Of a stretch of DNA of 64,000 nucleotides, positions 11,795 to 23,030 are shown one piece after another. The notes beneath the pieces were generated by a model that saw only the letters and a program-made list of their open reading frames with translations, did not search any database and had not been told where the DNA came from. The number at the start of each line of letters is the position of its first letter. Position 1 is the stretch's first letter. Made by a program: the position numbers and the translations under genes. Origin of the DNA: Antilocapra americana (Eukaryota > Chordata > Mammalia > Artiodactyla > Antilocapridae). The DNA lies in NCBI GenBank assembly GCA_007570785.1, contig ML664152.1, positions 4,182,460 through 4,246,459 of the forward strand, given 5' to 3'.

Positions 11795-12145
11795 AGTTGT
11801 TGTTGCTGTTGTTCAATTGCTTAGTCGTGTCCGACTGTCCGCGACCTCATGGACTGCAGCACACCAGGCTTCCGTGTCCTTCACTATCTCCCAACGCTTG
11901 CTCAAACTCCTGTCCATTGAATCAGTGATGCCACCCAACCATCTTATCCTCTGTCGTCCCCTTCTCCTCCTGCCTTCAGTCTTTCCCAGCATCAGGGTCT
12001 TTTCCAGTGAGTCAGCTCTTAGCATCAGTTGACCAAAGCATTGGAGCTTCATCATCAGTCCTTCCAATGAAGATTCAGGACTGATTTCCTTTAGGATTGA
12101 CTAGTTGGATCTCCTTGCTGTCCAAGGGACTCTCCAGAGTCCTGC
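11795..12145 (-). mobile_element. BovB 3' end
   Basis: Minus-strand translation contains [20 protein letters not shown], the conserved C-terminus of BovB ORF. Plus-strand landmarks are ttgttgttgctgttgttca and tttcccagcatcagggtc. Confidence 0.9.
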
Positions 12146-12905
12146 CCTTATAAGCCTTGCTTATTATTCTATCAGTTAGGACAGAACCCCGTATGTAATA
12201 ATAACCATATTATTCCATTCTAACCTATCATGGCCTAAATTCCTAGAAAACTACCTCCATCGTATGATAAGCTTTGAGTGGTCCATACAGCGCAAATCTG
12301 CCATGGAAGAGCCCACCTCCACGATTTGCCCTCTTAAGAATACCTCGTCTGCATCTAAACTGCATGAGGTTCAGGGACAGGCTTGTGGATCCCCAGCCTT
12401 GGGACAGCCAGTGTGAGCATATCACCCATGAGAGACTATGGATGCTCAGGAGACCCCAAAGCCACCTGCAGTCATGTGGCTATCACCATTGTTGTTGGAA
12501 GAGCTAGTCTTCTCTGTCTCTGTCTCTCTTTCTTTCTCTCTGGGATTTCCAGAGAGGCTCTGTCAGAGCCTTGGGTTAAAGTCACTCTTGTCTGCATTAC
12601 AAGCCAGTCTCAAAGCAAAGTCCCAAGCTCCTTGCTAAGAAGTGACAAAGAAAAAGCAACACATTATCCCACAACATCTCAAAATGTGTCCTGATGTCCT
12701 TTGTAGGTATTAAGTTGCACAATTATTTGCTATCCAGAAATTCTGGATAGCAAACTGTCCCCCCAAATAAGCAAACATATGAAATGTTTTTTAAAAGAAA
12801 GGTTAATCAAGGAACTTGAGTGGTAATGAAGCTGTCTCCCAAGGCCACTGGAGCCATGTGATCTGATCTCAGTGATTATTGCTTAATGTGATATTGTTGT
12901 TGTTA
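12146..12905. other. Intron, no feature identified
   Basis: No exon or well-defined repeat seen. 12715-12760 contains a short inverted match (ccagaaattctgg). Confidence 0.4.
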
Positions 12906-13075
12906 GGGGCCTTCCAGGAGGCTCAGTGGTAAAGAATCCACTTGCCAATGCAGGAGACACAGGCTCAGCTCCTGGTTCAACAAAATGCCTCGCAGGAGGT
13001 CATGCCAACCCACTCCAGTGTGCTTGCCTGGAGAATCCCATGGGCAGAGGAGCCTGGTGGCCAGGCTATAGTCCG
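12906..13075 (+). mobile_element. Bov-tA SINE, head-to-head with BovB
   Basis: Plus copy from ggccttccaggaggctcag to gcctggtggccaggctatag. It directly abuts a minus-strand BovB tail. Confidence 0.82.
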
Positions 13076-13450
13076 TTTTCAATCACTAAGTTGTCTCTGA
13101 CTCTTCGCAACCCCATGGACTAGAGCACACCAGACTCCCCTGTCCTTCACTATCTCCTGGAGTTTGTTCAAATTCACATATATTGAGTCAGTGATACTAT
13201 CTAACCATCCTCTGCCATCCAATTCTCCTTTTGCTTTCAGTCTTTTCCAGCATTAGGGTATTTTCCAATGAGTTGAGTCTTTGCATCAGGTGGCTAAAGC
13301 TTCAATTTCAGCATCAGACCTCCAATGACTATTCAGGGTTGATCTCCTTTAAGAGTGACTGGTTTGATCTCCTTGCAGTCCAAGGGGCTCTCAAGAGTCT
13401 TTTCCAACACCACAATTTGAAAGCATCAATTCTTTGGCACTCAGCCTTCT
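13076..13450 (-). mobile_element. BovB 3' end
   Basis: Minus orientation: ccatggactagagcacacc, cttttccagcattagggt, gatctccttgcagtccaag. The 5' side ends near 13450. Confidence 0.88.
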
Positions 13451-13647
13451 CTATGGTCCAACTTATGATGTGCAACTATCGTTTAACCCAAGGAAGCTGG
13501 TAATAAATGCGGGAATCAGACCATCAACAGCTCTTGAATCCATCCATACACTGGGGCAGGAGCTGGGGACCTCAGGATAAATAAAGCAGGATCCCAGACC
13601 CCAAAGATCACCAATGGGACCATTTCTGGAGGCCGTATGCCGATTTT

Positions 13648-14092
13648 TTTTTTCTTTACTTTATTGTGTTGGTTTTGCCATACAATGACATGAAACCGCC
13701 ATGGGTTTACATATGCTCCCCCTCCAGAACCCCTCTCCCTCCTCCCTCCCGATTCCCTCCCCCTGGGAAATCTCGGTGCACCTGCCCCGAGCATCAACCC
13801 TGGGCTCGCGATTGATTTCACATATGGTAATTAACATGTTTCAATGCCATTCTCCCATATCATCCCACCCTTGCCCTCTTCCACAGAGTCCACGAGTCTG
13901 TTCTATACATCTGCGTTCCTTTTGCTGTCTCGTATCCAGGGTTCTCGCTGCCATCTTTCTAAATTCCATATATATGCGTTAGTATACTGTATTGTTGTTT
14001 TTCCTTCTGGCTTACTTCACTCTGGATAATAGGCTCCAGTTCCTTCCACCTGAGTAGAACTGATTCAAATGAATTTTTTTTTTAATGCTGAG
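13648..14092 (-). mobile_element. L1 3' end with 14-base target duplication
   Basis: A 5'-truncated ruminant L1 tail in minus orientation (poly-T at 13644-13653, then ttgtgttggttttgccata). Flanking direct repeats cgtatgccgatttt at 13634-13647 and 14093-14106 are identical, the hallmark of target-primed insertion. Confidence 0.9.
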
Positions 14093-14279
14093 CGTATGCC
14101 GATTTTATCAGTAACGCTGATGGGGTTGAAAAGAATCCCCGAACATCACAGCCACCAGCATCGCTGAGGCTGCGTCCTGTTACAACTTCACCAGTAGGTG
14201 GCGCTGCCGAGCTCTCTCGGTTCCGCATCTTAACCTCCCAGGGGAAAGAAAAGCCAGAACATCTCAGCTGTCCTCTACG

Positions 14280-14422
14280 CCAGCGGTTCCCAACCTTTTT
14301 GGTACCAGGGACCGATTTTGTGGGAGACATTCCACAGACCCCGGGGAGATGGTTTGGGATGGAGCTCCATCTCAGATCTCCAGGCACTAGATCCTGGAGG
14401 TTGAGGACTCCGGCTCTATGCA
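14280..14422. mobile_element. Old interspersed repeat, class unassigned
   Basis: Begins cagcggttcccaacctttttggtaccag, a block widespread in mammalian genomes that I associate with old DNA transposons. The family is not certain. Confidence 0.4.
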
Positions 14423-14444
14423 AATAAGATCTCAACAAGCGTAT

Positions 14445-15420
14445 TCTCTATTCAAAGATAGAGAATCTCAACAAGCGTACCCTCTCTATTCAAAGGGTAA
14501 CCTAACCACCAGCAAAAGTAACATATTGCTACACTAAATAAATTGTAGCCATATACATCCTTTGGGATGCCAAAAACTGCCAAAGGGGTTTCAGAGTGCA
14601 CCAGAACAAAGAGAAGGAAAAAGAATTTGTTAAGGCTGGAATCACAGCAGCCTAATTCCCAATAGCCAAAAAGTGGAAACAACCCAAATGTTCATCAGTG
14701 GATGATGGATAAACAGAACGCGGTCTGTCTTTACGAAGGAATATTACCCAGCCATCAGTCCTGGGTGTTCATTGGAAGGTCTGATGTGGAAGCTGAAATT
14801 CCAATACTTTGGCCACCTGATGCAAAGAGCTGACTCATTTGAAAAGACCCTGATGCTGGAAAAGATTGAGGGCAGGAGGAGAAGGGGACGACAGAGGATG
14901 AGATGGTTGGATGGCATCACTGACTCAATGGACATGAGTTTGGGTGGGCTCCAGGAGTTGGTGTTGGACAGGGAGGCCTGGCGTGCTGCAGCTCATGGGG
15001 TTGCAAAGAGTCAGACACTACTGAGCGATTGAACTGAACTGAACTGAATTACCCGGCCTTAAAAAGGAATGAAGTTCTGATATTGGTACAGCAGGGATGA
15101 ACCTTGAAGGTATTATACCCAGTGAAGTAAGCCAGACACAAAAGTCACGTATTATATGATTCCATTTCTGTGAAATATCCAGAACAGGCAAATCCTTAGA
15201 GACAGAAAGTACATGTCTGGTTCCAGGGGCAGAGAGAAGGGGAGATGAAGAGCTAAACTGGCTTCTTTCTCAGAGGATAAGAACATTCTGGAATTGGATG
15301 GTGGTGACGGCTGCACACTTTTGCAAACCATCTAAACCATTGGATCCCGCACTTTGAAGGAGTGAGTTTTATGGTGTGTGAAATAGATCTCAATTTGTAA
15401 ATGCTTTTCCTTTTTAAGGC
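14445..15420 (+). mobile_element. L1 3' end split by a BovB insertion
   Basis: L1 C-terminal/3'UTR sequence (cccaatagccaaaaagtgg; aaaaaggaatgaagttctg) is separated by a BovB at 14754-15048. Confidence 0.8.
14754..15048 (+). mobile_element. BovB 3' fragment nested in L1
   Basis: 5'-truncated BovB tail ending gaactgaactgaactgaa. Its target site is duplicated: ttacccagcc at 14744-14753 and ttacccggcc at 15049-15058 (one difference). Confidence 0.9.
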
Positions 15421-15707
15421 ACAAGGGAGGCTTTCTGCTCCACAGGGTCCCACATCAATAGAGACTTTGAACCAGAAACAGCGTGAAGCAGAGGAAAAGG
15501 TGTGTCCCTTACCTGCTGCTGTGTCTGTTTAATGACAGATTGGACCATACAGGCCCCTCAGCAGAGCTGGATGCCCCAGCTTCCTCCAGAAACGAGGAGT
15601 CTGTGGCCCTCCTCAGTCAAGGCTGAACCCCCATTGGCTGTTCAGCATGCTACCACCTCCCTCCTTCACATCCCAGGAGAAAATAAGGACCAATTCCATC
15701 AACTTAC

Positions 15708-15820
15708 CGTCCTCAAGAAGAGCTCTAGGAAGGCCTGGGACTGCTCGCTGCTGGCATTGCTGAAGGATTCTAAATACCTGACATTCGCTATTCTGACCTT
15801 CCCACTGAGCTTCTGAGCCG
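15708..15820 (-). CDS. UMODL1: UMODL1 exon: SEA domain 3, first half
   Basis: A 113-base exon, phase 1 to phase 0 (acceptor cgtcctgcag, donor GGACG|gtaagt). It encodes AAQKLSGKVRIANVRYLESF followed by SNASSEQSQAFLELFLRT, the opening strand and helix of a SEA domain with a sequon at SNAS. Same length and phases as the first exon of SEA2. Confidence 0.95.
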
Positions 15821-16462
15821 CTGCAGGACGGAGAATAAACATGTTTGCCATGGTAAGTGTCACGTAACAGGTTATCATTTCTATCTTAAAAGTAGCATTT
15901 CACATCAGTCAGGAAGAACATCAAAGGGAGGCTGGTTTGAACTCTGTAAAGAAGGAACAGCAGCTGGTACGTATAGACACAGCCCCTTAGGTCCAGAGGA
16001 CAGTGGGACAAAGCCTAGAAACAGACAGAGACCTTTCTGGAGCCACAGAACCAGATCAGCCCTTGCAACTTGGACTCATCCAGCCAGCAGCGACCTCCCC
16101 TCCTCTAGCGTACGGGGAACTTGCACTTAGCACCCTCACCCACCGTCTCCTCTCTAAATCCCAGTCCACAGTGAAGTCCTGCTTTAACGCATATAAACAA
16201 AGGTTCTAGACATTTCTGACTGCACCCTAATGGGACATTATAGGCATCACCCAAGGGGTGCACACCCCACCTCGGAGATAACTGTTACTGATTCTTGGGT
16301 GGCTGCCCAAGATTTGATAACTAATCTGCAACACCAGGCCTGCCCTTGGCTTCTCAGGCAAGTTAGATGTTCAAGAAAATATGTGGATGACAAATGCTAA
16401 TGAGGAAAAAAGAGGAATATTATCTGAATATATACCTATCGACAAGAATCACCTTCACCTTG
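15821..16462. other. Intron upstream of SEA3 exon 1, nothing found
   Basis: No repeat or exon recognised. Confidence 0.5.
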
Positions 16463-16660
16463 GGATTGCCCTGGTGGTCCAGTGGTTAAGAATCCTCCTT
16501 CTAACACAGAGGACTCAGGTTTGATCCCTGGTTAGGGAACTGAGATCTCACATGCCTTGGGGCAACTAATCTGCACGGTGTACCTACTGAGCCCACACTC
16601 TGCAACTTGAGACACCCCCACAAGCCACAAGCACCACCACGGAGACCCAGCCAAACAAAA
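16463..16660 (+). mobile_element. CHR-type tRNA SINE
   Basis: gattgccctggtggtccag at the head, then gatccctggttagggaac and ctcacatgccttggggc. Confidence 0.85.
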
Positions 16661-16841
16661 TCAGCTCCACCTTATCAGAGTCTGTTAATACATTTGACTT
16701 GCTTGATTCTACTCCCTTCCCTTTCACTCTGCAGCCCTAGGCTCAGGGTGGGGCACACTCACAGATCTATCCATCATTGTCTTTCCTGAAAGCCATGTCC
16801 ACCAGGAGTAAGAGAAGTCAGAGACACTGCATAGCCCAGCA

Positions 16842-17045
16842 CCGCACAAGTGCCACAGTAGCACTAGTGGTAAAGAACCCGTCTGCTGACACAGGAAATG
16901 AAAGAGACCCTGGGTCAGGAAGATCCCCTGGAGAAGGGAATGACTACCCACTCCAGTGTTCTTGCCTGAAAAATCCCATAGACAGATGAGCCTGGTGGGC
17001 TACAGTCCATGGAGTCGCAAAGAGTCGGACACGACTGAGCACACA
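16842..17045 (+). mobile_element. Bov-tA SINE
   Basis: gatcccctggagaagggaa, ctccagtgttcttgcctg and gtcgcaaagagtcggacac, plus strand. The head is diverged. Confidence 0.82.
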
Positions 17046-17050
17046 GCACA

Positions 17051-17124
17051 GCACTGTACCCATTTCCCTGCCATGAACCCATGAGGAGCACTGTACCCAT
17101 TTCCCTGCCGTGTACCCATGAGGA
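17051..17124 (+). repeat. 37-base tandem duplication
   Basis: Two copies starting gcactgtacccatttccctg at 17051 and 17088. I count two mismatches. Confidence 0.92.
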
Positions 17125-17209
17125 CAGGTGATTGAGGGTCTGCAGCCTCTGCAGAGTTGGGAGCACTGTGCAAAGCAGCCTCTTTGGCCACCACCTGTCC
17201 CTGAAATGG

Positions 17210-17407
17210 GGCTTCCTTGGTGGCTCAGATGGTAAAGAGTCTGCCTGCAGTGCATGAAACCTGGGTTCGGTTCTTGGGTCAGGAAGATCCCCTGGAGAAG
17301 GAAATGGCAACCCACTCCAGTATCCTTGCCAGGAAAATTCCATGGACAGAGGAGCCTGGCAGGCTACAGTCCATGGGGTCGCAGAGTTGGACATGACTGA
17401 GTGACTT
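17210..17407 (+). mobile_element. Bov-tA SINE
   Basis: Plus copy from ggcttccttggtggctcag to gacatgactgagtgac, followed by (attc)n. Confidence 0.92.
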
Positions 17408-17630
17408 CATTCATTCATTCGTTTGTCCCTGAAATGATCCCCCTCTCAAGTGGCCTTCGAACCCCAGCTGAGGAAGAAGCGAGCCAGGGGTTCCTACAGT
17501 GAGAAGAAAGGAAAGCCAACAACCGTGCATAAATGCAGCTGTTTTAAACCTTCACCCATTGACAATCTCTTTCCTACTTTTTCTCCTCCCTTGAAGAACC
17601 AATGGTGACATTGTTTCTCGAGCCTGTTAC

Positions 17631-17888
17631 CTGTCCTCACTTTCAGCTGGGCTCTGGCACTGTCTTGCCCACATGCTCTGGCCACAATCTCCACCAGGTA
17701 CAGGACGCCGGGCTCCAGGCCCGACAGTGTCAGGCTTGCTTTCTGGGTCTGCAGTTGCACGGTGGGGCTCCTAGCAGAAACCAGGCTGAGCTGGAAAGTG
17801 GGGCGTAGGGCGGGATCCGCCACCCAGGCCACGTGAAAGCCCGTGCTGGTCACATTGGAGACAATGACCCTTCCGATGGGAACAGGAG
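17631..17888 (-). CDS. UMODL1: UMODL1 exon: fibronectin type III domain b
   Basis: A 258-base exon, phase 1 to phase 1 (acceptor ccacttctcag, donor GACAG|gtaaca). It reads APVPIGRVIVSNVTSTGFHV, then AWVADPALRPTFQLSLVSAR, SGLEPGVLYLVEIVARACG and QLKVRTG. These show the FN3 tryptophan, the L-E-P-G turn and the tyrosine corner. It resembles FN3a in strand order (NVTS after the first strand, ending VRTG). Frame and length agree with a duplicated exon. A sequon is present at SNVTS. Confidence 0.96.
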
Positions 17889-18529
17889 CTGAGAAGTGGG
17901 ATACAAATGCCCCTGATTAAAATCAATGCAAGGTTCCCAGTAACAGGAAGGATAAACGTCACCTCACCATGCGGGGACACGAGAATCCTCAGGGGACATC
18001 AAGTCCACTTGCTGCCAGCTGCACACTCGTGTGCAGGGTCTCTGGATTGCCCCCTGAGCCCTGGGCTCCTGGGCACGGCACCCTTGCCCTCAGGTTGGCT
18101 CTGTGTCCACCCTGAGGACCTCCAGAAGCAAAGTTTTCCTGAGGAAGTTCTGGGCGGCTCCTCCAGGGATCTCCCTCCTCAGCCCCCAAGCAGACTTCCC
18201 AAGGAATCAGCCAGGTGGCCATTGCTGGTCACAGACATTCCTGCAGGTGACTTGGGGCTGTTTATGCAGGCTTAAGAGTTTAGTCTGGAATCCAGCCTTG
18301 TGCAGCAGAGGACATGCATCGCTGGAGCCACATTTGACAGTGGGCTCCATGTGGATGCAATCCAGGGTCAGACTGGCTTGGGAAACTCACACAAAGGTGC
18401 CAGGGCTATCTCCTTCCATGGGAGCCACATTGCCAGGCCTGTTTCCTTCTCAGAGTGGCCATCTGGCTCCTGGGGTATCACCCTGGACTATTGATGACGG
18501 CCAAACCTCTGCAGGTAATGGGTGATGTG

Positions 18530-18720
18530 AAGCTGCTAGGGGCAGTGTGGCTGGGGGAGGTGGGGGGAATATAGAACTGCTGAGGGATTGCAGTGGGTTT
18601 GAGGTTGCAGCACTGCTAGGGTCTGTACCTGGATGAGGGGTGCAGCAGGCTTGGGGTTGCAGCACTGTTGGAGAGGTGCAGAAAGGTTGGGGCTCAGCAC
18701 TACTGGGGGAAGTGCCTTTA
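18530..18720. repeat. Degenerate minisatellite-like tract in intron
   Basis: Phrases such as ggggttgcagcactg recur at irregular spacing (about 40-60 bases). They give spuriously long open frames on both strands. Confidence 0.5.
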
Positions 18721-18987
18721 ATGCGACACCTGCTCGATTTCCTGCTTCTGCTGTTGGCCAATGGGAAAATAGGAAGGGGGAGGACACAGCTGGAGAGAAA
18801 GAGGGGAGACCAAGTTTTCACCCTAACTAGATTGGGAGCTGGCCTCCCGGGACTGAGTGCGCTACAGTGAGTCTACACAGCATAAGATGAGGGCCCACAT
18901 GGTGCTCCTAATGGCCCTGGCTGGGTGAGCCTTTGCTCATGGGAACTCACCCACCCCGTGGCTCCACACACTCTCCCTGCCACTCAC

Positions 18988-19569
18988 CGCAGGCCGGGGT
19001 CTTTAGAGATGCAGGCGTGGCGGCCAAGGGCTGGTCTGCAGAGCTGAAGGGTCCAGGGTCCAAGTTTTGCACCCACGAGGGATCCAGAGGTGCTGGGGGT
19101 GTGTCCCTCATGGGGAGGCTGGAGTGCCACTCGATGTGGCCCATGGGATCCGGGGCAGGAGTGGGCCAGAAGCGTGGCTCTGCAGTAGAGTTAGGGGGTG
19201 ACTGTCCAGGGCTGTCTGGCAGGCTGTCTGTGGCTCCAGGAGAGGAACTGTGGGCTGGCCCAGGAACCCTGGGGGAGAAGGCCACCCTGTTGGCCGTCCA
19301 CTGGCCGGTCCCCAGGCCTGGGGCCACACTGGCCTTCTCCATGCCATGCCCAGTGCTGTTACCACTGTGGCTGCCCAAGCTGCTGACTCCTCTCCTGGGT
19401 GGGAGCCCTAGGGTCCAGGCCTGGCCTGCTACAGGGGTGCTCCATAGGTGTCCAGGGCCGGGGGACAAGGCAGGGGTCTCCAGGCTGAAGGATGCTGTTT
19501 CTGTGCTGGGAACTGAGGCTGTGACCTCTGACACTGGAGACGGCACATCTGTGGGACTCTCCATGTCAC
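18988..19569 (-). CDS. UMODL1: UMODL1 exon: mucin-like Pro/Ser/Thr-rich linker
   Basis: The longest exon, 582 bases, phase 1 to phase 1 (acceptor gtcttgacag, donor CTGCG|gtgagt). It encodes about 194 residues rich in Pro, Ser, Thr, Gly and Ala with no predicted fold, beginning GDMESPTDVPSPVSEVT and ending SLKTPAC. Sequons are at GNSTGH and PNSTAE, and many Ser/Thr could carry O-glycans. It separates EGF2 from FN3b, whereas EGF1 joins FN3a directly, so it looks like a later addition to the second cassette. Such linkers evolve quickly, and no stop interrupts it here. Confidence 0.94.
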
Positions 19570-20463
19570 CTGTCAAGACACATCCAGGCTCAGATGGGGC
19601 ATCTGATCTACCCTGACCAAGTGCTCCCATCTCCCAGGGGATCTCAAGGGGGACACAGGCTGTCCCAGTGGGTGATTCAGAGTATTTAACAGGACCCATG
19701 ATTTTGGTTTCCCAAGAACTCTCTTTAAAGGCTGGGGAGCTTCTTCATTTGACCAGTGAGAGGACGCCCCTACGTGAGTAGGGGGTCCACCCAGTGGCTG
19801 CAGAACCAGGACATAAATGCAGGGCTTGGTTCCTGCAGGCCACAGATGGGTGCATCTGGCCCTTGAGAAACTGGGACAATTTCCCCCAAATATGTGCTCA
19901 GTGTGGGGGTTGGTGCTGGTCACTCTTACCAGCCTTCTGGGCATTACACGTGTAAGAAAAAGGATGGGAGGGGAGTGACTGTGTGGGTCTCAAGCAGCAG
20001 CACAGTATACACAGTAGGTAAGGACTAGAGGCTTTCTCCCTAGGGAAAAATTCTCTGCTGCTGCTTCCAGCCAGAAGGCCTTAGCAGGGATGGCAGAGCA
20101 GACAGGTGGCTGAGCACCTCCAATGCCCACTTGCCCCCAGAGCAGATATTGCTAGTCAGTCACAGCACTGCGAATCTGTATATGACCTCCTGCTTCTTAA
20201 CTCAGCACTCCAGGCATCCCCAGCCAGCTGATCAGAACCACACCCCATCCCCAGAATCTTGGGGCCGAGATGTGCCTAGAATGGGGCTCAGAGACCTCAT
20301 CTCGAGGCCTTCTCCATGCTCACCTGGGCTCCTACGCCTCTCAGGATCTGGGCCCCCCAGGGAAGGGCCACTCCCTCCCTCCAGGGATTTCATCATGACT
20401 TTCTCAGGCCTTTTCATTCAAAACAATAATTTAAAATCATACTTTAAAACTGCATTGGTCCAG
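19570..20463. other. Intron between EGF2 and linker exon
   Basis: No exon or young repeat recognised. Confidence 0.5.
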
Positions 20464-20762
20464 GGGCTTCCCTGGTGGCTCAGTGGAAAAGAATCCGCCT
20501 GCCAGTGCAGAGATACAAGTTCAACCCCTGATCCGGGAAGTTCCCACATGCCACAGAGCAACTGAGCCCGTGCACCAAAACCACTGAGCCAGCGCCCTAG
20601 AGCCCAGAGGGCTGCAACTACTGAAGCCCAAGTGCCCTAGAGCCCATGCTCTGCAGCAAAAGAAGCCACCACAATGACTGGCTTGTGTACTGCAAATAGA
20701 GAATAGTGCACACGGCCGCAGAGACCCAGCACAGCCAAAAATAAATAAATAAATAAATTTTC
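20464..20762 (+). mobile_element. CHR-type tRNA SINE, long form
   Basis: Head ggcttccctggtggctcag, body cccacatgccacagagcaac and ctgcaactactgaagccc, tail (aaat)n at about 20740-20760. Confidence 0.85.
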
Positions 20763-20983
20763 TAAAAACTGCGTTGGTATAAAGACTAGATTCCTAATTG
20801 ATATTTACCATGTTAATTTTTTCTTTTGATTTTAAAAGGAACTAAATCATTCTCATGGGTCCCTAACAGTATGGTGGGCCCCAGGCACAGTCCCCACCCT
20901 GCTGGATGGAAGTCGGCCCTGCTCCAGCCCAGGCCCTCGGGGAGGGGGCTCAGCCCAGAGCAGGGGGTGGGGAAGGAGCACAC

Positions 20984-21121
20984 CGTCGCAGACCCGGCCC
21001 GGTCTGGAGGGGTTGGCATCCCTGGCTGTCTGGCACCGGCAGGTGTATGAGCCCTCGAGGTTGATGCACTGAGCCGCTGGTGAGCAGTCATGTTCCTGGC
21101 TGTCTGCACACTCGTCCCAGT
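20984..21121 (-). CDS. UMODL1: UMODL1 exon: calcium-binding EGF domain 2
   Basis: A 138-base exon, phase 1 to phase 1 (acceptor cctgcccgcag, donor GACG|gtgtgc). It begins DWDECADSQEHDC and contains C-INLEGSYTC and R-C, then RVC: six cysteines in standard EGF spacing. The D-x-D-E start plus N-x4-Y is the calcium-binding form, including a possible beta-hydroxylation asparagine site at INLEGSY. The donor gtgtgc is weaker than the other donors but keeps GT and the correct phase. Length and phase equal those of EGF3. Confidence 0.95.
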
Positions 21122-21448
21122 CTGCGGGCAGGAGGGAGAGAGGATGTGAGTGAACACGGCTACACAGGAGAACACGGCAGAGGCTGCTCCGAGAACAGGG
21201 TGGTCATGGCATGAAGTTCTTCATGACCATCTTTTCAGCGAATGCACAGAGGGCTGGGGCAGGGCATCAGTGAGGCGCTGGCATCCAGCACCTGGTGTCG
21301 GGGTGAGCGGCCCTGCACAGAGCCCTCCCAGAAGCTTCCATCTGAATCAAGGACCACCTGAACGGAGTGTCTGCCTGCCTCCATTGCTGTCTGATCTGGA
21401 GGCAGAAATGAGACAATGTCAGTTCCTTTGGGGGGTACTAGCACCCAC

Positions 21449-21645
21449 GGACTTCCCTCATAGCTCAGTTGGTAAAGAATCTGCCTGCAATGCAGGTGAC
21501 CTGGGTTCGTTTGCTGGGTCGGGAAGATCTGCTGGAGAAGGAAATGCAATCCACTCCAGTATTCTTGCCTGGAAAATCTCATAGACAGAGGAACCTGGAG
21601 GGCTACAGTCTATGGGGTTTCAAGAGTCAGGCACGGCTTGGCGAC
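21449..21645 (+). mobile_element. Bov-tA SINE
   Basis: From ggacttccctcatagctcag to gtcaggcacggcttggcgac. Confidence 0.9.
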
Positions 21646-22189
21646 TAAACCTCCAAACCATCACCACCACCGCCCAAATTTGTGAATACAGTCCCGTCTT
21701 GTTTATTCTTTGCTCCCAAGGGGCTGTCTCTTCTCTCTGATGTGCCAGCATCCCCTAATATTTAGTGTCTCAAGAAAGAAACAGGAAAATAACTGAGCCA
21801 GGAGGTGTCCAGTCACTACCACATGAGCCTTCTGAGACCCAGGACAGCCCTCGCACACCTCCTCTCCAGGTTTGGGAAATGACCAAGAGAGACTCAAAGG
21901 CCTCAAGTCACCAAAAGCCCCGAACCTTCTGATCTGGGCAAGGTCGGCTATTAAGTGAGCCCTGTAAATCCCCCCAAAGCCTCCGTCCTTTCTCAGCCAG
22001 GGCCAAGCTTAGGGAAAACTCATCAGGAGTGTCCCCCTCCTTCTCCTGCCACTTCCTCCCCTCCCCTCTTCTGGACCCTCTAGTCACCCCCAGCCCCATG
22101 TGTGGCCCTGCTGGAGGAAGAATCTAATAGCTTTGGGCATGTTGATGTGTGACTCATCAATAAGGCGATACAGGAGAATATGCAGGAGA

Positions 22190-23030
22190 AAACCTTAAGG
22201 AAGAAAGACAAGCATATATAACTTATATAGGAAATCTGAAAAAAAAAAAAAACCGGTACAAATGAACTTATTTACAAAACAGAGAGAGAGTTGCAGATGT
22301 AGAAAACAACCTTATGGTTACAAGGGGAAGAGGGAGGGGATAGACTGGGATTGACATCTACAATATACACCCTACTGTATAATAAAATAGATGATAAGGA
22401 CCTACTATATTGCACAGAGAACTCTGTTCAATACACTGTAATGACTGCTATGGGAAAAGAATCTGAAAAAGAGTGCATATATGTATACATATTTCCAGTA
22501 GTTTTCCAGTAGTCATGTATGGATGTAACAGTTGGACCATAAAGAAGGCTGAGCCATGAAGACTTGATCCTTTTGAACTATAGTGCTGGAAAAGACTCTT
22601 GAGAGTCCCTTGGGCAGTAAGATCAAACCAGTCAATCCTAAAGGAAGGATTTCCTAAAGGAAATCAACCCTGAATCTCACTAGAAGGACTGATGCTGAAG
22701 CTGAAGCTCTAATACTTTGGTTACTTGATGCAAAGAGTCAATCCATTAGAAAAGATCCTGATGCTGGGAAAGACTGAGGGCAAGAGGAGAAGGGGACAAC
22801 AGAGGATAAGATGGTTGGATGGCATCACCAACTCAATGGAGATGAGTTTGAACAAACCCTGGGAGATGGTGAAGATAGGGAAGCCTGGCCGAGAGAGGTC
22901 ACAAAAGTTGGACAAGATTTAGCTACTGAAGAACAACAAATGTATATATAAAACTAATGCACTTTTCTGTACACCTGAAACTAATACAACATTGTAAATC
23001 AACTATACTCCAATTTAAAAATAAAATACT
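22190..23030 (+). mobile_element. L1 3' end split by BovB
   Basis: L1 3'UTR landmarks ggacctactatattgcacag and cattgtaaatcaactatact lie on either side of a BovB at about 22497-22938. The tail ends near aataaaatac at 23030. Confidence 0.82.
22497..22938 (+). mobile_element. BovB 3' fragment nested in L1
   Basis: Translation includes [20 protein letters not shown]. It starts near the gtagtcatgtatggatg block and ends at gaagaacaacaaatg. Flanks atgtatacata/atgtatatata suggest an imperfect target duplication. Confidence 0.85.

Noticed and set aside
18933..19616. 227-codon plus-strand open frame over the linker exon
   Set aside because: Antisense shadow of the GC-rich mucin-like exon. The minus-strand reading has splice sites and phase.
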